This document shows positions 50,003-59,481 of a stretch of DNA of 64,000 nt, one piece after another; within the stretch, counting starts at the first letter, position 1, and each line of letters starts with the position of its first letter. The notes under the pieces are model-generated. The model was given only the letters and a program-made list of their open reading frames with translations. It searched no databases and was not told where the DNA came from. The stretch comes from CBDFKQ01 sp965248855 (lineage in GTDB: Bacteria; Bacteroidota; Bacteroidia; Cytophagales; 172606-1). The translations under genes were made by a program, and so were the position numbers. The stretch is from the NCBI GenBank assembly GCA_965248855.1, contig CBDFKQ010000025.1, forward strand, positions 21,946-85,945. The letters run 5' to 3'.

Positions 50003-50974
50003 ATGCTTAGAAGGCCACGCAGAAATCGCCAATCTGAAAATATAAGAAGGCTCACACAAGAAACCTTACTTACTACCGACGATTTAATATTTCCAATGTT
50101 TTTAACAGAAGGGCATAATAAAGCAATTGAAATTGCTTCCATGCCCGGTATATATAGGTTTTCTGTTGATTTACTTTTAAAAGAAATTGAAGATTGTAGT
50201 AAAAAGGGCATAAATACTTTTTGTTTATTTCCACAAATAGAAGAAAGTTTAAAAAATAAACATGCAACCGAAAGCCACAGAGAAGGCAATATTTACCTTA
50301 CAACCATAAAAAAAATAAAAAAAGAATTCCCTCATGTTACTGTAATGACCGATTTGGCAATGGATCCTTATAGTTCTGACGGCCATGACGGGTTTGTTGA
50401 AAATGGCAATATTTTGAATGATGAAACGCTTGTTATTTTAGGTAAAATGGCATTGGCACAAGCACGCGCAGGTGCCGATATAATCGGGCCATCTGATATG
50501 ATGGATGGAAGAGTTGGTTATGTGAGAGAATTATTGGACGATGAAGGTTTTATTAATGTATCCATTATGAGTTATACAGCCAAATATGCAAGTGCCTTTT
50601 ATGGCCCGTTTAGAGATGCATTGGAATCCGCACCAAAGTCAGGCGATAAAAAAACGTATCAGATGAACCCTTCAAACAGTCGCGAAGCACTGATTGAGGC
50701 AGAATTGGATTATATGGAAGGCGCAGATTTTTTAATGGTTAAGCCTGCACTTTCTTATCTTGATATTATAAAATTATTGCATGATAATTATGACTTGCCT
50801 ATTGCTGCTTACAATGTAAGTGGTGAATATGCAATGATAAAAGCTGCTGCTCAAAAAGGCTGGCTTGATGGTGAAAAAACAATGCTCGAAATTTTATTAA
50901 GTATGAAGAGGGCAGGCGCAAAAGTCATTTTAACTTACTTTGCCAAAGAGTTTGCAGAACTGAAAGGATATTAA
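50003..50974 (+). CDS. hemB: Porphobilinogen synthase (delta-aminolevulinic acid dehydratase)
   Basis: 323 residues. It condenses two 5-aminolevulinate molecules to porphobilinogen in haem/tetrapyrrole synthesis. The Schiff-base Lys is in MVKPALSYLD (about residue 248), a second Lys in SYTAKYASAFYGPFRDA (about 195). The metal region reads DLAMDPYSSDGHDG (about 115-128), the Asp-rich Mg-type rather than the Cys-rich Zn-type. ATG 50003 is preferred over the TTG at 49979 because a promoter box overlaps the latter. The following Uma2 gene is close downstream. Confidence 0.95.
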   Translation: MLRRPRRNRQSENIRRLTQETLLTTDDLIFPMFLTEGHNKAIEIASMPGIYRFSVDLLLKEIEDCSKKGINTFCLFPQIEESLKNKHATESHREGNIYLTTIKKIKKEFPHVTVMTDLAMDPYSSDGHDGFVENGNILNDETLVILGKMALAQARAGADIIGPSDMMDGRVGYVRELLDDEGFINVSIMSYTAKYASAFYGPFRDALESAPKSGDKKTYQMNPSNSREALIEAELDYMEGADFLMVKPALSYLDIIKLLHDNYDLPIAAYNVSGEYAMIKAAAQKGWLDGEKTMLEILLSMKRAGAKVILTYFAKEFAELKGY

Positions 50975-51010
50975 TTTTTGTTAAATTTAACGAATCTTAA
51001 AATAAAAGAT

Positions 51011-51592
51011 ATGTACGAATTTAAAATTCAAGGGAATTTAGTTGAAAAACTTTCGGATGTGGAGTTTTTTGATTTCTGTGTTCAAAACCATGAGCTTAGA
51101 ATTGAAAGAGATAAAGATCATAATATACTTATTATGTCACCAACAACTTATTTTACAGGAGATAAAAATGCAAAATTGTTAATTGAATTTGGTATTTGGA
51201 ACAAGGAAAAACAATTAGGTAAAGTTTTTGATTCTTCTGCCGGTTTTACTTTACCTGACGGTTCAATTAAAAGCCCTGATATTTCCTGGATATCCAAAGA
51301 GAGGGATGCACTTCTAAGTGATACTGAAAAAAATAAGTTTGCTTCCATTGCGCCTGATTTTGTTTTGGAATTAATGTCAAAATCTGATACCTTAAAGAAA
51401 CAAAAAGAAAAAATGGAAGAATACATCAGCAATGATGTAAAACTTGGATGGTTAGTAGATTTAGAAAATGAAACAGTTTTTATTTACCGCGCTGATGGAA
51501 CGATTGCAAAAGTTATAGGATTTGACAATCAAATATCAGGAGAAGATATTTTGGAAGGCTTTGTATTGGACTTGGTTATTCTGAAAGATTAA
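51011..51592 (+). CDS. Uma2-family (DUF820) PD-(D/E)XK nuclease-like protein
   Basis: About 194 residues from ATG 51011, 36 bases after hemB; an upstream TTG start would extend it by 11 residues. Uma2/DUF820 features: SPDISWISKER (about 90), then APDFVLELMSKSD (about 117) with the acidic residue pair, and Lys in KKQKEKMEEYI. Members have a restriction-endonuclease fold; biological role unknown. The catalytic acids appear present. Confidence 0.85.
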   Translation: MYEFKIQGNLVEKLSDVEFFDFCVQNHELRIERDKDHNILIMSPTTYFTGDKNAKLLIEFGIWNKEKQLGKVFDSSAGFTLPDGSIKSPDISWISKERDALLSDTEKNKFASIAPDFVLELMSKSDTLKKQKEKMEEYISNDVKLGWLVDLENETVFIYRADGTIAKVIGFDNQISGEDILEGFVLDLVILKD

Positions 51593-51599
51593 TATTTTC

Positions 51600-53123
51600 T
51601 CAGATTATATTTTCTAATTTTTTTATTCCCGATGGAATCTCTTCAATTAAGTCGGATGCCATTAAAGCACTGTAACCTTTTTTAACACCCACCACATCGC
51701 CTGCAAGGCCATGAAGATAAACACCTAAAATGGCAGCACGCCAGGGTTCATATCCCTGTGCCATCAGCGACATTACAATTCCTGTTAATACATCGCCTGT
51801 TCCATGTGCAATCATGCCCGGGTTTCCTGTAAAATTAAAGTGAATCTGCCCGTTTGGTAAGGCAATAATATTGTTTCCGGTTTTTAAAATTAAAACAACA
51901 TTATACTTTCGGGTAAACTTTTTTAATAATTCAAGTTTTTCAAAATCATTATCAAATTTTAGAAAAAACTCATCCTTCGTAAGTTTATAAAACTCCTCAG
52001 GTTCCATTAACAAAATACTGCTTACAGGTAATACATTAAGTAGTTTTTTTGATTTTATTAAAATATTTATGGCATCATCTGTCAATATCATTGGTTTATT
52101 GGCCTGCTTGAGTAATCTTTCAAATACTTCGATCGTTACAGAATGAGAACCAATACCCGGTCCAATACCAACAACTGTAAAACTTTCTAATTCAGGGAAT
52201 TGAGTTGTATAGATAGATCTGCTGTCTTTTAATACAGAAGCTTCGGGTAAAGAAGATTGTAAAATATGGTGGCCATAACCGGGTGTATGTACAGTTAATT
52301 TCCCTACACCAACTCTCAAACAAGCCCTGGATGCTAAAATTGCCGAACCAATATTTTCAGAAGTGCCTACCATTAATAATGCTTTTCCCAAACTTTCTTT
52401 AGTGGTGTATTTCGTCCTTTTTTTAAAAAAAGATTTTACAAAAGGGGCACTTATAAAGCGAATGTCAGATCTGTTTTTCTTAACTAAATCTATTGTTAAA
52501 CCAACATTTAAAATAAAGTATTCGCCTATATATTTTTCATTTTCAGGCATTAAAAATGCGAGCTTCGGTAAGTTTATTGTAACTGTATAAGTAGGGATAA
52601 TAACATGAGATGATGATGTATGCTTTTCTGCAAACAAGCCGCTGGCAATATCCAGCGAAATGATTTTGGCTCTCGAATGATTTATTTTATCTATAATTTC
52701 AGCCAGGTGTTTATCAACCGGCCTGTTAAGCCCTATTCCTAAAATGGCATCTATTACAATTTCATCATCACTTATTTTAGGAATGTCCTTCGATTGGGTG
52801 ATCCATTTATGAGAAGAAACTCTTGTAATGTTTTTATTAAAAACAAAAGAAGTATCAGAAGTATGTTGAACAATAAAAATTTTATTATTATAACCTTTTT
52901 CCTGAAGCATTCTGGCTATTTCAAGACCGTTGCCTCCGTTATCTCCCATACCACAAAAAAATTTTACTTTTTTTGTTTTAGGAAATTTTAAAATAAACCA
53001 GTTTACAAATGCCTGAGAGGCTCTTTCAATCAATTGAATGGAATAAATAGGTTGATTGGTATCTGTTTCCTGAACAGGATTTGAAATGGATTCCGTTAAA
53101 GGTGATGGGTTGATCATGGGCAA
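51600..53123 (-). CDS. Diverged bifunctional NAD(P)HX epimerase/dehydratase paralogue
   Basis: 507 residues: an NnrE-like epimerase (about 25-225) and an NnrD-like dehydratase (about 240-500). Compared with the paralogue 70 bases upstream (53194-54687), key positions have changed: GMGNNGGDG became GMGDNGGNG, the TPHPKE loop became MEPEE, and DADGLN became DDAIN. GTGD in the dehydratase and DAILG in the epimerase are kept. It may be inactive, altered in substrate or partner-forming. The tandem arrangement suggests local duplication. Confidence 0.8.
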   Translation of the reverse strand: MPMINPSPLTESISNPVQETDTNQPIYSIQLIERASQAFVNWFILKFPKTKKVKFFCGMGDNGGNGLEIARMLQEKGYNNKIFIVQHTSDTSFVFNKNITRVSSHKWITQSKDIPKISDDEIVIDAILGIGLNRPVDKHLAEIIDKINHSRAKIISLDIASGLFAEKHTSSSHVIIPTYTVTINLPKLAFLMPENEKYIGEYFILNVGLTIDLVKKNRSDIRFISAPFVKSFFKKRTKYTTKESLGKALLMVGTSENIGSAILASRACLRVGVGKLTVHTPGYGHHILQSSLPEASVLKDSRSIYTTQFPELESFTVVGIGPGIGSHSVTIEVFERLLKQANKPMILTDDAINILIKSKKLLNVLPVSSILLMEPEEFYKLTKDEFFLKFDNDFEKLELLKKFTRKYNVVLILKTGNNIIALPNGQIHFNFTGNPGMIAHGTGDVLTGIVMSLMAQGYEPWRAAILGVYLHGLAGDVVGVKKGYSALMASDLIEEIPSGIKKLENII

Positions 53124-53193
53124 ATTGAGCTAAAGTAATAGCCCATCGAATCTAAAAAATAAAAGTTAAAAAACAAAGTACGGTATTTTCGTA

Positions 53194-54687
53194 TTATTTA
53201 TCTAATGTTTTTATTGCGAAAGGTAAGGCATCTATTAAGTCGCCTGCCAATAAGCCCGAATATCCTTGTTTTTCTGCTACCAAATCGCCGGCTTTACCAT
53301 GTATATAAACGCCAAGTATTGCTGCATTTACAGCATCGTATTTCTGAGCCAATAAAGAGGTTATAATTCCGGTTAGTGCATCTCCTGTGCCACCGGTTGC
53401 CATAGAAGGATTACCTGTCGAATTAAAATAAATTTTTCCTGACGGAAGCCCGATAGCTGTATTATGGCCTTTAAGAACAACAATAACTTTATACTTCAAG
53501 CAAAATTCTTGTAAAGCTGTTAACCTTTCAGTATGGTTTTTATATGCTTGACCGGTAAGCCGTTCAAATTCTTTTGGATGTGGAGTTAAAATAGTATCTG
53601 AAGGCAGGTTATTTAACAAAACTTTAAATTGTGATATAATATTTAACCCATCTGCATCTATAACAACAGGTACTTTAATTTCGCGTAAAAGATTTTCTAA
53701 AATTTCACATGTCATGGGGTGTGAACCTATTCCGGGCCCGACACCTATAGCATTAAATTTTTTCAAATCAGGTAATTGTGATAAATAATTATCAGCTGTA
53801 TCTATTTCAACCATTGCCTCGGGTATGGATATTTGTAAAATTTCTGTTCCACATTGTGGTGAATGAATTGTTAACAAACCGGCTCCCGCTCGCAGGCATG
53901 CTTTTGAAGCCAATACGGCAGCACCCATTTTTCCCAAGCTGCCTGCCATAATAAATGCATGCCCGTAGGTGCCTTTATGCGAAAATTTAGATCGTTTTTT
54001 GAATAATGTTTTTACAAATTTCTCATCTGAAAAAAAGTAATCAGTTTCTGTTTTTTGAATAAATTCCTCATTTAAACCAATATTACTGATTACCCAATTG
54101 CCAACATATTTTTCGTTTTCAGGAAATAAAAAGGAAAGTTTCGGAAATTGAAATGAAAATGTATATGTGGGTTCAATTATAAATTCAGATTGATTAGAAA
54201 CATCTGCAAATAAACCTGATGCAACATCTACAGATATTATGGTGCAACCGGATTTATTTATAACATCAATTGCCTCAGCAGATATTCCATTGGTCGGCCT
54301 GTTTAATCCCAAACCAAAAATCGCATCAATTATAATATCATCCGTGTTTAACCTTGGCATATCACTCAATTCGCGTATCCATTTCGGAGCGCTGATTTTC
54401 TCTAAATTATATTGAAAATCTTCAGAAGCATTTTGCCTGTTTTCAAGAATATAAATTTTTGCATTATACTTTTGTTCAATTAAAAGTCTGCCTATACCCA
54501 AGCCATCACCACCATTGTTTCCCATTCCGCAAAATATTTTTATTTTATGGCTTGTATCGAAATTTCTTATAAACCATTGCGTAAAAACCCTGCAGGCTCT
54601 TTCCATTAATTGTTGCGAAGTGATGTTTTCATTTTGGATTGTGTAATCATCTAATTCTCTAATGTTTTGTGCTGATAAAATTTTCAT
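53194..54687 (-). CDS. nnr: Bifunctional NAD(P)H-hydrate epimerase / ADP-dependent dehydratase
   Basis: 497 residues. The N-terminal NnrE domain (about 1-215) has the FCGMGNNGGDG (about 52-62) and DAIFGLG motifs. The C-terminal NnrD domain (about 225-490) has LTPHPKEFERL, VVLKGHNT and the catalytic GGTGDALTG. The enzyme repairs hydrated NADH/NADPH: the epimerase equilibrates R and S forms, the dehydratase restores the S form with ADP. Complete motifs indicate this is the working copy. Its divergent promoter region with the SGNH gene holds palindrome copy 2. Confidence 0.93.
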   Translation of the reverse strand: MKILSAQNIRELDDYTIQNENITSQQLMERACRVFTQWFIRNFDTSHKIKIFCGMGNNGGDGLGIGRLLIEQKYNAKIYILENRQNASEDFQYNLEKISAPKWIRELSDMPRLNTDDIIIDAIFGLGLNRPTNGISAEAIDVINKSGCTIISVDVASGLFADVSNQSEFIIEPTYTFSFQFPKLSFLFPENEKYVGNWVISNIGLNEEFIQKTETDYFFSDEKFVKTLFKKRSKFSHKGTYGHAFIMAGSLGKMGAAVLASKACLRAGAGLLTIHSPQCGTEILQISIPEAMVEIDTADNYLSQLPDLKKFNAIGVGPGIGSHPMTCEILENLLREIKVPVVIDADGLNIISQFKVLLNNLPSDTILTPHPKEFERLTGQAYKNHTERLTALQEFCLKYKVIVVLKGHNTAIGLPSGKIYFNSTGNPSMATGGTGDALTGIITSLLAQKYDAVNAAILGVYIHGKAGDLVAEKQGYSGLLAGDLIDALPFAIKTLDK

Positions 54688-54763
54688 ATATGCTTTTTAC
54701 GTTCCGACAAAAATTATTAACTATTATTCTTGTTTATTTTTTATTATTACGAAAATCTTTTTT

Positions 54764-54791
54764 ATGAGTTTATCAATATTGATAAACTCAT
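54764..54791. repeat. Intergenic palindrome, copy 2
   Basis: ATGAGTTTATC / GATAAACTCAT with AATATT centre; near-identical to copy 1 at 49786-49821 and likewise in a divergent gap. Confidence 0.65.
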
Positions 54792-54818
54792 AATTATTTT
54801 GTTAAACGGAATATTAAA

Positions 54819-55460
54819 ATGAAACGGACATATATTTTATTTATATTATTATTAGCCGCACCGATTTTCGCACAGACACAAAATAATCCTGAAAGATGGG
54901 CGAACGAAATTTCGGCTTTTGAAAAAGAAGATTTGAAAGGAACCCCGCCGGAAAACGCAATTCTGTTTGTAGGCAGCAGCTCAATATTATTTTGGGAAGA
55001 ATTGCCTCAGCATTTTCCCGAAAAAAAAATAATAAAAAGAGGATTTGGCGGATCTGAAACTTCAGATTTAATTTATTATTTTAACAGGATAATTTTAAAA
55101 TATAAACCGGCAGAAATAGTAATTTACACCGGAGAAAATGACATTGCAACTTCCAACAAATCTTCTCAAATTGTTTTTAATGATTTTAAAACTTTAATAC
55201 AAAAAATACATTCGCAACTACCCAAAACTAAAATTATAATTTTCTCTTTAAAACCATCCCCTTCACGTTGGGTTAAAATTGAAGAATTTAAGAAGGTCAA
55301 TAAATTGTTGATGGAATATTTCATAAAAACCAACTATGGAACGTTTGTTAATATATTTGATGATATGCTAAACAACACCGGTCAGCCTCGAACCGAGCTT
55401 TTTAAATCAGATAAGTTGCATATGAATAAAATGGGTTATGATATTTGGGAAAAAAATTAA
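54819..55460 (+). CDS. SGNH/GDSL-family hydrolase, exported
   Basis: 213 residues with a signal peptide (1-19, ending FAQT). Block I has the nucleophile in FVGSSSILFW (about 51), block III is YTGENDI (about 105), and block V has D and H in SDKLHMN (about 198). These enzymes cleave esters such as acetyl groups on glycans or lipids. The substrate is unknown. It diverges from nnr. Confidence 0.88.
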   Translation: MKRTYILFILLLAAPIFAQTQNNPERWANEISAFEKEDLKGTPPENAILFVGSSSILFWEELPQHFPEKKIIKRGFGGSETSDLIYYFNRIILKYKPAEIVIYTGENDIATSNKSSQIVFNDFKTLIQKIHSQLPKTKIIIFSLKPSPSRWVKIEEFKKVNKLLMEYFIKTNYGTFVNIFDDMLNNTGQPRTELFKSDKLHMNKMGYDIWEKN

Positions 55461-55563
55461 AAAAAATATTCTAAAATAAAAGTATTTAACTCATTTATTT
55501 TAAGAAGAATAGTATATAAAAGATGAAATGATTAAAAAATGTAAATCTCTATAATGATATAAA

Positions 55564-56556
55564 CTATTTTCCCTTATAACCCGATTCAGTAAACATTTTT
55601 TTAGAATCGGGATTGCCAAGGGTTTCTTGCAATGTGTGCCCTTTTTCCATATATTTTTTTACCATCTGCCAACCCAGCCACCATCCTGTGCGTGGTGGAA
55701 TGGTCTGTCCGATTTCGATTGTATAGGGCCTTTCGCCAACATATTTTGGTTTTATAAAATGATTAGTGCTGTAAAATAATCCTTCCTTTACATAGTGAGA
55801 CCAAATCACTTCTTTATCCCGTTCAATATCTTTTAATTGTTGGGCAGAGTAACCAATTATAACGCTATCCGATACTTGCGGAAGCATGTAAGAAGTAAAC
55901 TGCAAAGATTTTCCAAAGCCAATCATGTCTGCCAAAAGTGTTTGGTCTGCAAGGTCAACTCTAGTATATTTTCCGGATAAAGCTAAAATGCTGATTGGTA
56001 CAATATATGGTCGTTTGTATCTTTTTAACATGTACTCCGGTAAGTCAGGAACGTACATTGCATTTGTCGGCATAAAATAATCCAACCCAATAATGATAAC
56101 ACTATCAGATACGGTTAAATCTTTCTGAGGTAAAAAACCTGAAACCATAGTATAAATTTGCGGAGCCCGGAATGTAGGGAAATAATGTTTAATATGCTTA
56201 AAAGCATTGCTGAACTGGTTTTCTAAGTCTTTTATATCCGCGTATTCAGTTTCAACCTGCTTTTCGAATTTTTGTAAATCAGTATTTTTAATTCGGTTAT
56301 AAATTTCATTAATGGTTATACTGTCTTCTACCCTACCGGAATATTGAAAGAATGATAAAGCAAACTGTTGATTCTTTTTAAGAAAGATTTCAATTTCTTG
56401 TTTTGATTTTAAGGAAAAAATTTCTTTTTCAAATCGTTTAATTTTAATATCTATTTTAATAGTTGAAACATCAATTTCCGATTTTGGTTTGGTTTCGCAA
56501 CTTTGTAAATAAAGACTTAAGCTAATGAGTAACAAAAAATTTACTATGGGTTTCAT
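55564..56556 (-). CDS. gldB: GldB gliding-motility lipoprotein
   Basis: 330 residues. Lipoprotein signal with lipobox LQSC (Cys at about 20). The body has the GldB family pattern: YFMPTNAMYVPDLPEYML (about 168), YSAQQLKDIERDKE and the C-terminal PPRTGWWLGWQMVKKYM segment. GldB is needed for gliding and T9SS-linked functions in Bacteroidota. It is a single-gene unit here. The presence of two T9SS-sorted proteins in the window agrees with an active T9SS. Confidence 0.93.
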   Translation of the reverse strand: MKPIVNFLLLISLSLYLQSCETKPKSEIDVSTIKIDIKIKRFEKEIFSLKSKQEIEIFLKKNQQFALSFFQYSGRVEDSITINEIYNRIKNTDLQKFEKQVETEYADIKDLENQFSNAFKHIKHYFPTFRAPQIYTMVSGFLPQKDLTVSDSVIIIGLDYFMPTNAMYVPDLPEYMLKRYKRPYIVPISILALSGKYTRVDLADQTLLADMIGFGKSLQFTSYMLPQVSDSVIIGYSAQQLKDIERDKEVIWSHYVKEGLFYSTNHFIKPKYVGERPYTIEIGQTIPPRTGWWLGWQMVKKYMEKGHTLQETLGNPDSKKMFTESGYKGK

Positions 56557-56732
56557 ATTAATTTGATAGAATTTACAATATTGTTTTAAGGTAGTTTCTA
56601 AATTTTAATTATTTTCATTTTCGACATTATTAAGATAATAATGTATAATTGAATTATTTATTAACTAAGTATTAAGAGATCTTAATATGATTTTTCATGC
56701 CTTAAATATAAAGAAAATCCAATTAGATGATA

Positions 56733-56740
56733 TATATTTG
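56733..56740 (+). promoter_or_regulatory. -7 box TATATTTG for the 56787 gene
   Basis: A TAnnTTTG match 46 bases upstream of the preferred ATG. Confidence 0.5.
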
Positions 56741-56786
56741 CATCAAACAAACCTTAGTAAAATAATAATTGATAAACGAACACATA

Positions 56787-57350
56787 ATGGAAAACATTGG
56801 ATACGATACAGAAGAAATAAGTAAAATAAAAAAGTTTTGTGAAGATAACGACACAAATTATGTTTTAAATGATGATGAACCTCAAGGCGATGAATATGTT
56901 CATTTTTATTTTGTAGGCCAATACGAAGGCAGGGAAGTTATATTTGATTCGGCGATGTTTACTTTACGCTTATACCACAGCAGTTTATTATATGAAAAAG
57001 CCGAAGAAGAAGCTGAAAAACAATTTCCTACTTATAAAAGGACAAACTTTGACGATTTATCAGAGGCCGAAATAGAAAAAATAATCGACAGCACCGATGA
57101 GAATGAAGAAGTTGAAGTGTTTAAAATGGAAATTATTGATGAATTGGAAGATACCGAAGCCATAAAAGTAAAAGAATATATAGAAATCAATACTGATTTT
57201 GATTACGGAATTGCATTAGAAATTGGTTTAAATGTGGAAGAATTAACGGATAATATCATTAGCGATTTCGTAAATAAATTCAATACCAATACTTTAGTAC
57301 TTGATGAAACGCTTTACAGTTATAAAACTGAAGAAGAGGAAGAAAATTAA
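56787..57350 (+). CDS. Acidic cytoplasmic protein of unknown function
   Basis: About 187 residues from ATG 56787 (a TTG 18 bases upstream is less likely). Rich in Glu and Asp, no signal or membrane segment; ends in a Glu-only tail. Bacteroidota carry conserved proteins of this type without a known role. A clear terminator follows directly. Confidence 0.65.
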   Translation: MENIGYDTEEISKIKKFCEDNDTNYVLNDDEPQGDEYVHFYFVGQYEGREVIFDSAMFTLRLYHSSLLYEKAEEEAEKQFPTYKRTNFDDLSEAEIEKIIDSTDENEEVEVFKMEIIDELEDTEAIKVKEYIEINTDFDYGIALEIGLNVEELTDNIISDFVNKFNTNTLVLDETLYSYKTEEEEEN

Positions 57351-57364
57351 TAAACTCTATTTTT

Positions 57365-57400
57365 AAAAAGCCTGAAAGATTTATTTCTTTCAGGCTTTTT
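57365..57400 (+). terminator. Strong intrinsic terminator
   Basis: AAAAAGCCTGAAAGA (57365-57379) pairs perfectly with TCTTTCAGGCTTTTT (57386-57400), followed by Ts. Confidence 0.85.
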
Positions 57401-57556
57401 TTGTTTAATTGGATAAGGCTATTGAAGCTTTTGTAAGATGGGAAATTTTAATTTTATTAAATTTTTAAAAAAATTAATTTAAAAAAATATTTTATCTAAA
57501 TATCAATATCGTTATTTAGATATTTAAAATAAATAAAATATTAAATCGCAATAAAA

Positions 57557-57811
57557 ATGGAATTAACAGTTGAAATAAGTTTATACCCTTTGCATGATGG
57601 TTCTGAGAATTCTGTTTTAAACTTTATTAAAGAATTAAAAAAACACTCAACAATTACAGTTGAAACGAACGGTTTGAGTACTCAAATATTTGGAGATTAT
57701 GATTTAATTATGACAAAAATTTTATCGGAAGAAATAAAAAAAGTTTTGGAGAATGAAAGAGCTGTGGTAATAATGAAATTGGGAAAAGGTTTATTGCATT
57801 ACAAAGCCTAA
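57557..57811 (+). CDS. YkoF/MTH1187-family thiamine-binding-like protein
   Basis: 84 residues, single ferredoxin-like domain with VEISLYPLHDGSEN and VETNGLSTQIFGDYD motifs of the YkoF/MTH1187 superfamily. Members bind thiamine or its HMP part and may deliver it for salvage or transport. No transporter gene is adjacent. Function by family only. Confidence 0.75.
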   Translation: MELTVEISLYPLHDGSENSVLNFIKELKKHSTITVETNGLSTQIFGDYDLIMTKILSEEIKKVLENERAVVIMKLGKGLLHYKA

Positions 57812-57845
57812 AAAAAGAGAACCATATAAAAATGGTTCTCTTTTT
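57812..57845. terminator. Bidirectional terminator
   Basis: AAAAAGAGAACCAT (57812-57825) and ATGGTTCTCTTTTT (57832-57845) form a perfect 14-bp stem between convergent genes. Confidence 0.85.
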
Positions 57846-57846
57846 A

Positions 57847-58017
57847 TTATATTCCTTTAAATGAAGTTCCCAAGGCAAGTAAAACATAGCCAAAAAGTAA
57901 CAGAAGATAGTTGTATTCAGTGAGGTAATGAACATAATAATAGTGGCCAATTATTCCTAAAATACCGAATATTAATCCCAGTATCCATGTAATGTGTTTT
58001 GGTGCAGATGGTTTCAT
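57847..58017 (-). CDS. 56-residue membrane protein
   Basis: ATG at 58017, TAA at 57847-57849. The product has two membrane helices (about 9-28 and 36-51) separated by a His/Tyr-rich turn (GHYYYVHYLTEY). The stop abuts a shared terminator. Small proteins of this type (DUF5668/DUF6768-like sizes) are common in Bacteroidota; no family is confirmed. Confidence 0.7.
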   Translation of the reverse strand: MKPSAPKHITWILGLIFGILGIIGHYYYVHYLTEYNYLLLLFGYVLLALGTSFKGI

Positions 58018-58121
58018 AAAATTATTTATTTGAACAAAAATCCTATCGTAAATATATGTGAATTTAAAATTTTACACATAACCAATATATTAAGAAACAG
58101 TACATCTATATTATTAAATTT

Positions 58122-58891
58122 TCACTTTTTACAAACCGAACTCCCTTCTTTTTTGCTTCTGCAAAAAACGGGCTCTCCTAAATAACCCAATCCCGGCACA
58201 TCCGACATACAATCTTCAATTACTGTTATTTTTTTTGCAAGCTCCGGAGCAAAATCCATAGCTTGTTTTAAACTTGTGGCAACACAATGCGATTTAGCTT
58301 CGGCCTGCCAGGTAAATATTATCAAAAGGTAATAATTCATTAATTAAATTCGTATTTAATTGTGTTTCAATTGCACTTGCAATAGGTATTTGTGCCTGAA
58401 AAATTCCAAAATGTTCGGTTAATGGATTTTCCCCTTTTATAATTGCCCGGTATTGTTTTCCTTCCCTTGTCCAATTTTTTAGAGCCATTAACAAATTATC
58501 ATCTATTGATGCACCTTTAGAGCCAATTAAACAATGCTCGGGCCAAATAAAATGTAAAAACTTTCCTTCTTGCTCTAAAGCTTCCAGATATATCAATGCT
58601 TTTTCCGATTCAAATTGAGGTATCCAATTTCTATTTCTAATATCTCCTGCCAGTAATTTGTGTAAAAGGTTTTGGATGATTTCCATTTTCATTTTTCCAA
58701 AAACCGGGATGTGAAATATCATTAACAGGATGGTTATCAAGAGTTACTACAATGTGATCAATTTTATGCAGGTTATCATTTATTATTTTGGCAAGCTTTT
58801 GAATGTCTGCCACAGAACCCGGAACAAATAATGCTCCTTCAGGATTACAAAAATCAAATTGCGCATCAATAATTAAAAAAGCATTTTTCAT
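58122..58891 (-). CDS. Isochorismatase-like cysteine hydrolase / nicotinamidase (two frame breaks)
   Basis: From ATG 58891 (MKNAFLIIDAQFDF) to a stop at 58122; three frames together give one hydrolase of about 255 residues. Catalytic residues are the Asp in IIDAQFDF, the Lys in LIGSKGAS and the Cys in SHCVATSLKQ. The frame breaks lie at 58650-58651 (CC, one base too many) and at 58302-58303 (GG, one too many). Removing one base at each restores a continuous protein. Nicotinamidases convert nicotinamide to nicotinate; other isochorismatase-family hydrolases differ in substrate. The breaks look like assembly indels. Confidence 0.78.
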
Positions 58892-58920
58892 AAAAATTTC
58901 GGATGATGAGTAAAAATAAA

Positions 58921-58952
58921 AAAACAATTATCAATATTTCGATAATTGTTTT
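58921..58952 (-). terminator. Terminator of the 88-residue gene
   Basis: AAAACAATTATC (58921-58932) pairs with GATAATTGTTTT (58941-58952), T-rich on both sides. Confidence 0.7.
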
Positions 58953-59008
58953 TTTTTGCTTTTATACCTTTTAAGTAATCGGGTAATTATTTTAAAATTT
59001 TATTCGGT

Positions 59009-59275
59009 TTATTTTTTTTTAATTCTTTCCATTACATCTTCAATTTGCATTTCAAATTCTGCTGTTGATAATAACCAATTCATAGAAGCTAAATCATCCA
59101 ACATTTCAATGAAAGCTTTATCAGAATTTAATAAATGGCGGGGATATGCATCACTTTTAAATGTATCTTTTTCAATGCGGTTTACGCGCATACTCAAAAG
59201 AGAAACAGATTTTAATAATAAAATCATCAATTGCTTCTCTGATAATCTTTCAAGTGCTGTATCGAGTTTGTTCAT
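59009..59275 (-). CDS. Small conserved helical protein of unknown function
   Basis: 88 residues, all-helical, acidic and charged, with no signal. The stop is followed by a terminator; the gene stands alone. Not recognised. Confidence 0.55.
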   Translation of the reverse strand: MNKLDTALERLSEKQLMILLLKSVSLLSMRVNRIEKDTFKSDAYPRHLLNSDKAFIEMLDDLASMNWLLSTAEFEMQIEDVMERIKKK

Positions 59276-59481
59276 GTTAAAATAATTAATAGTTTTGGAT
59301 ATATTATCGCAGAATTATTTTTTGCGAGAAAAAGATAAGAATATTTTCTAATTAAATAAGATCAATTACTTTTATTTATATTTTAATATGTAATATAATT
59401 ATTTATTCTTTGTTTTTTTTAAGTCTCTATGTTGCATAAAATATTTATTTAGTAAACCGAATTCATTTTAAATAATTTTTT

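Noticed and set aside
58122..58927. Three separate small minus-strand genes
   Set aside because: Together they form one cysteine hydrolase broken by two single-base indels.
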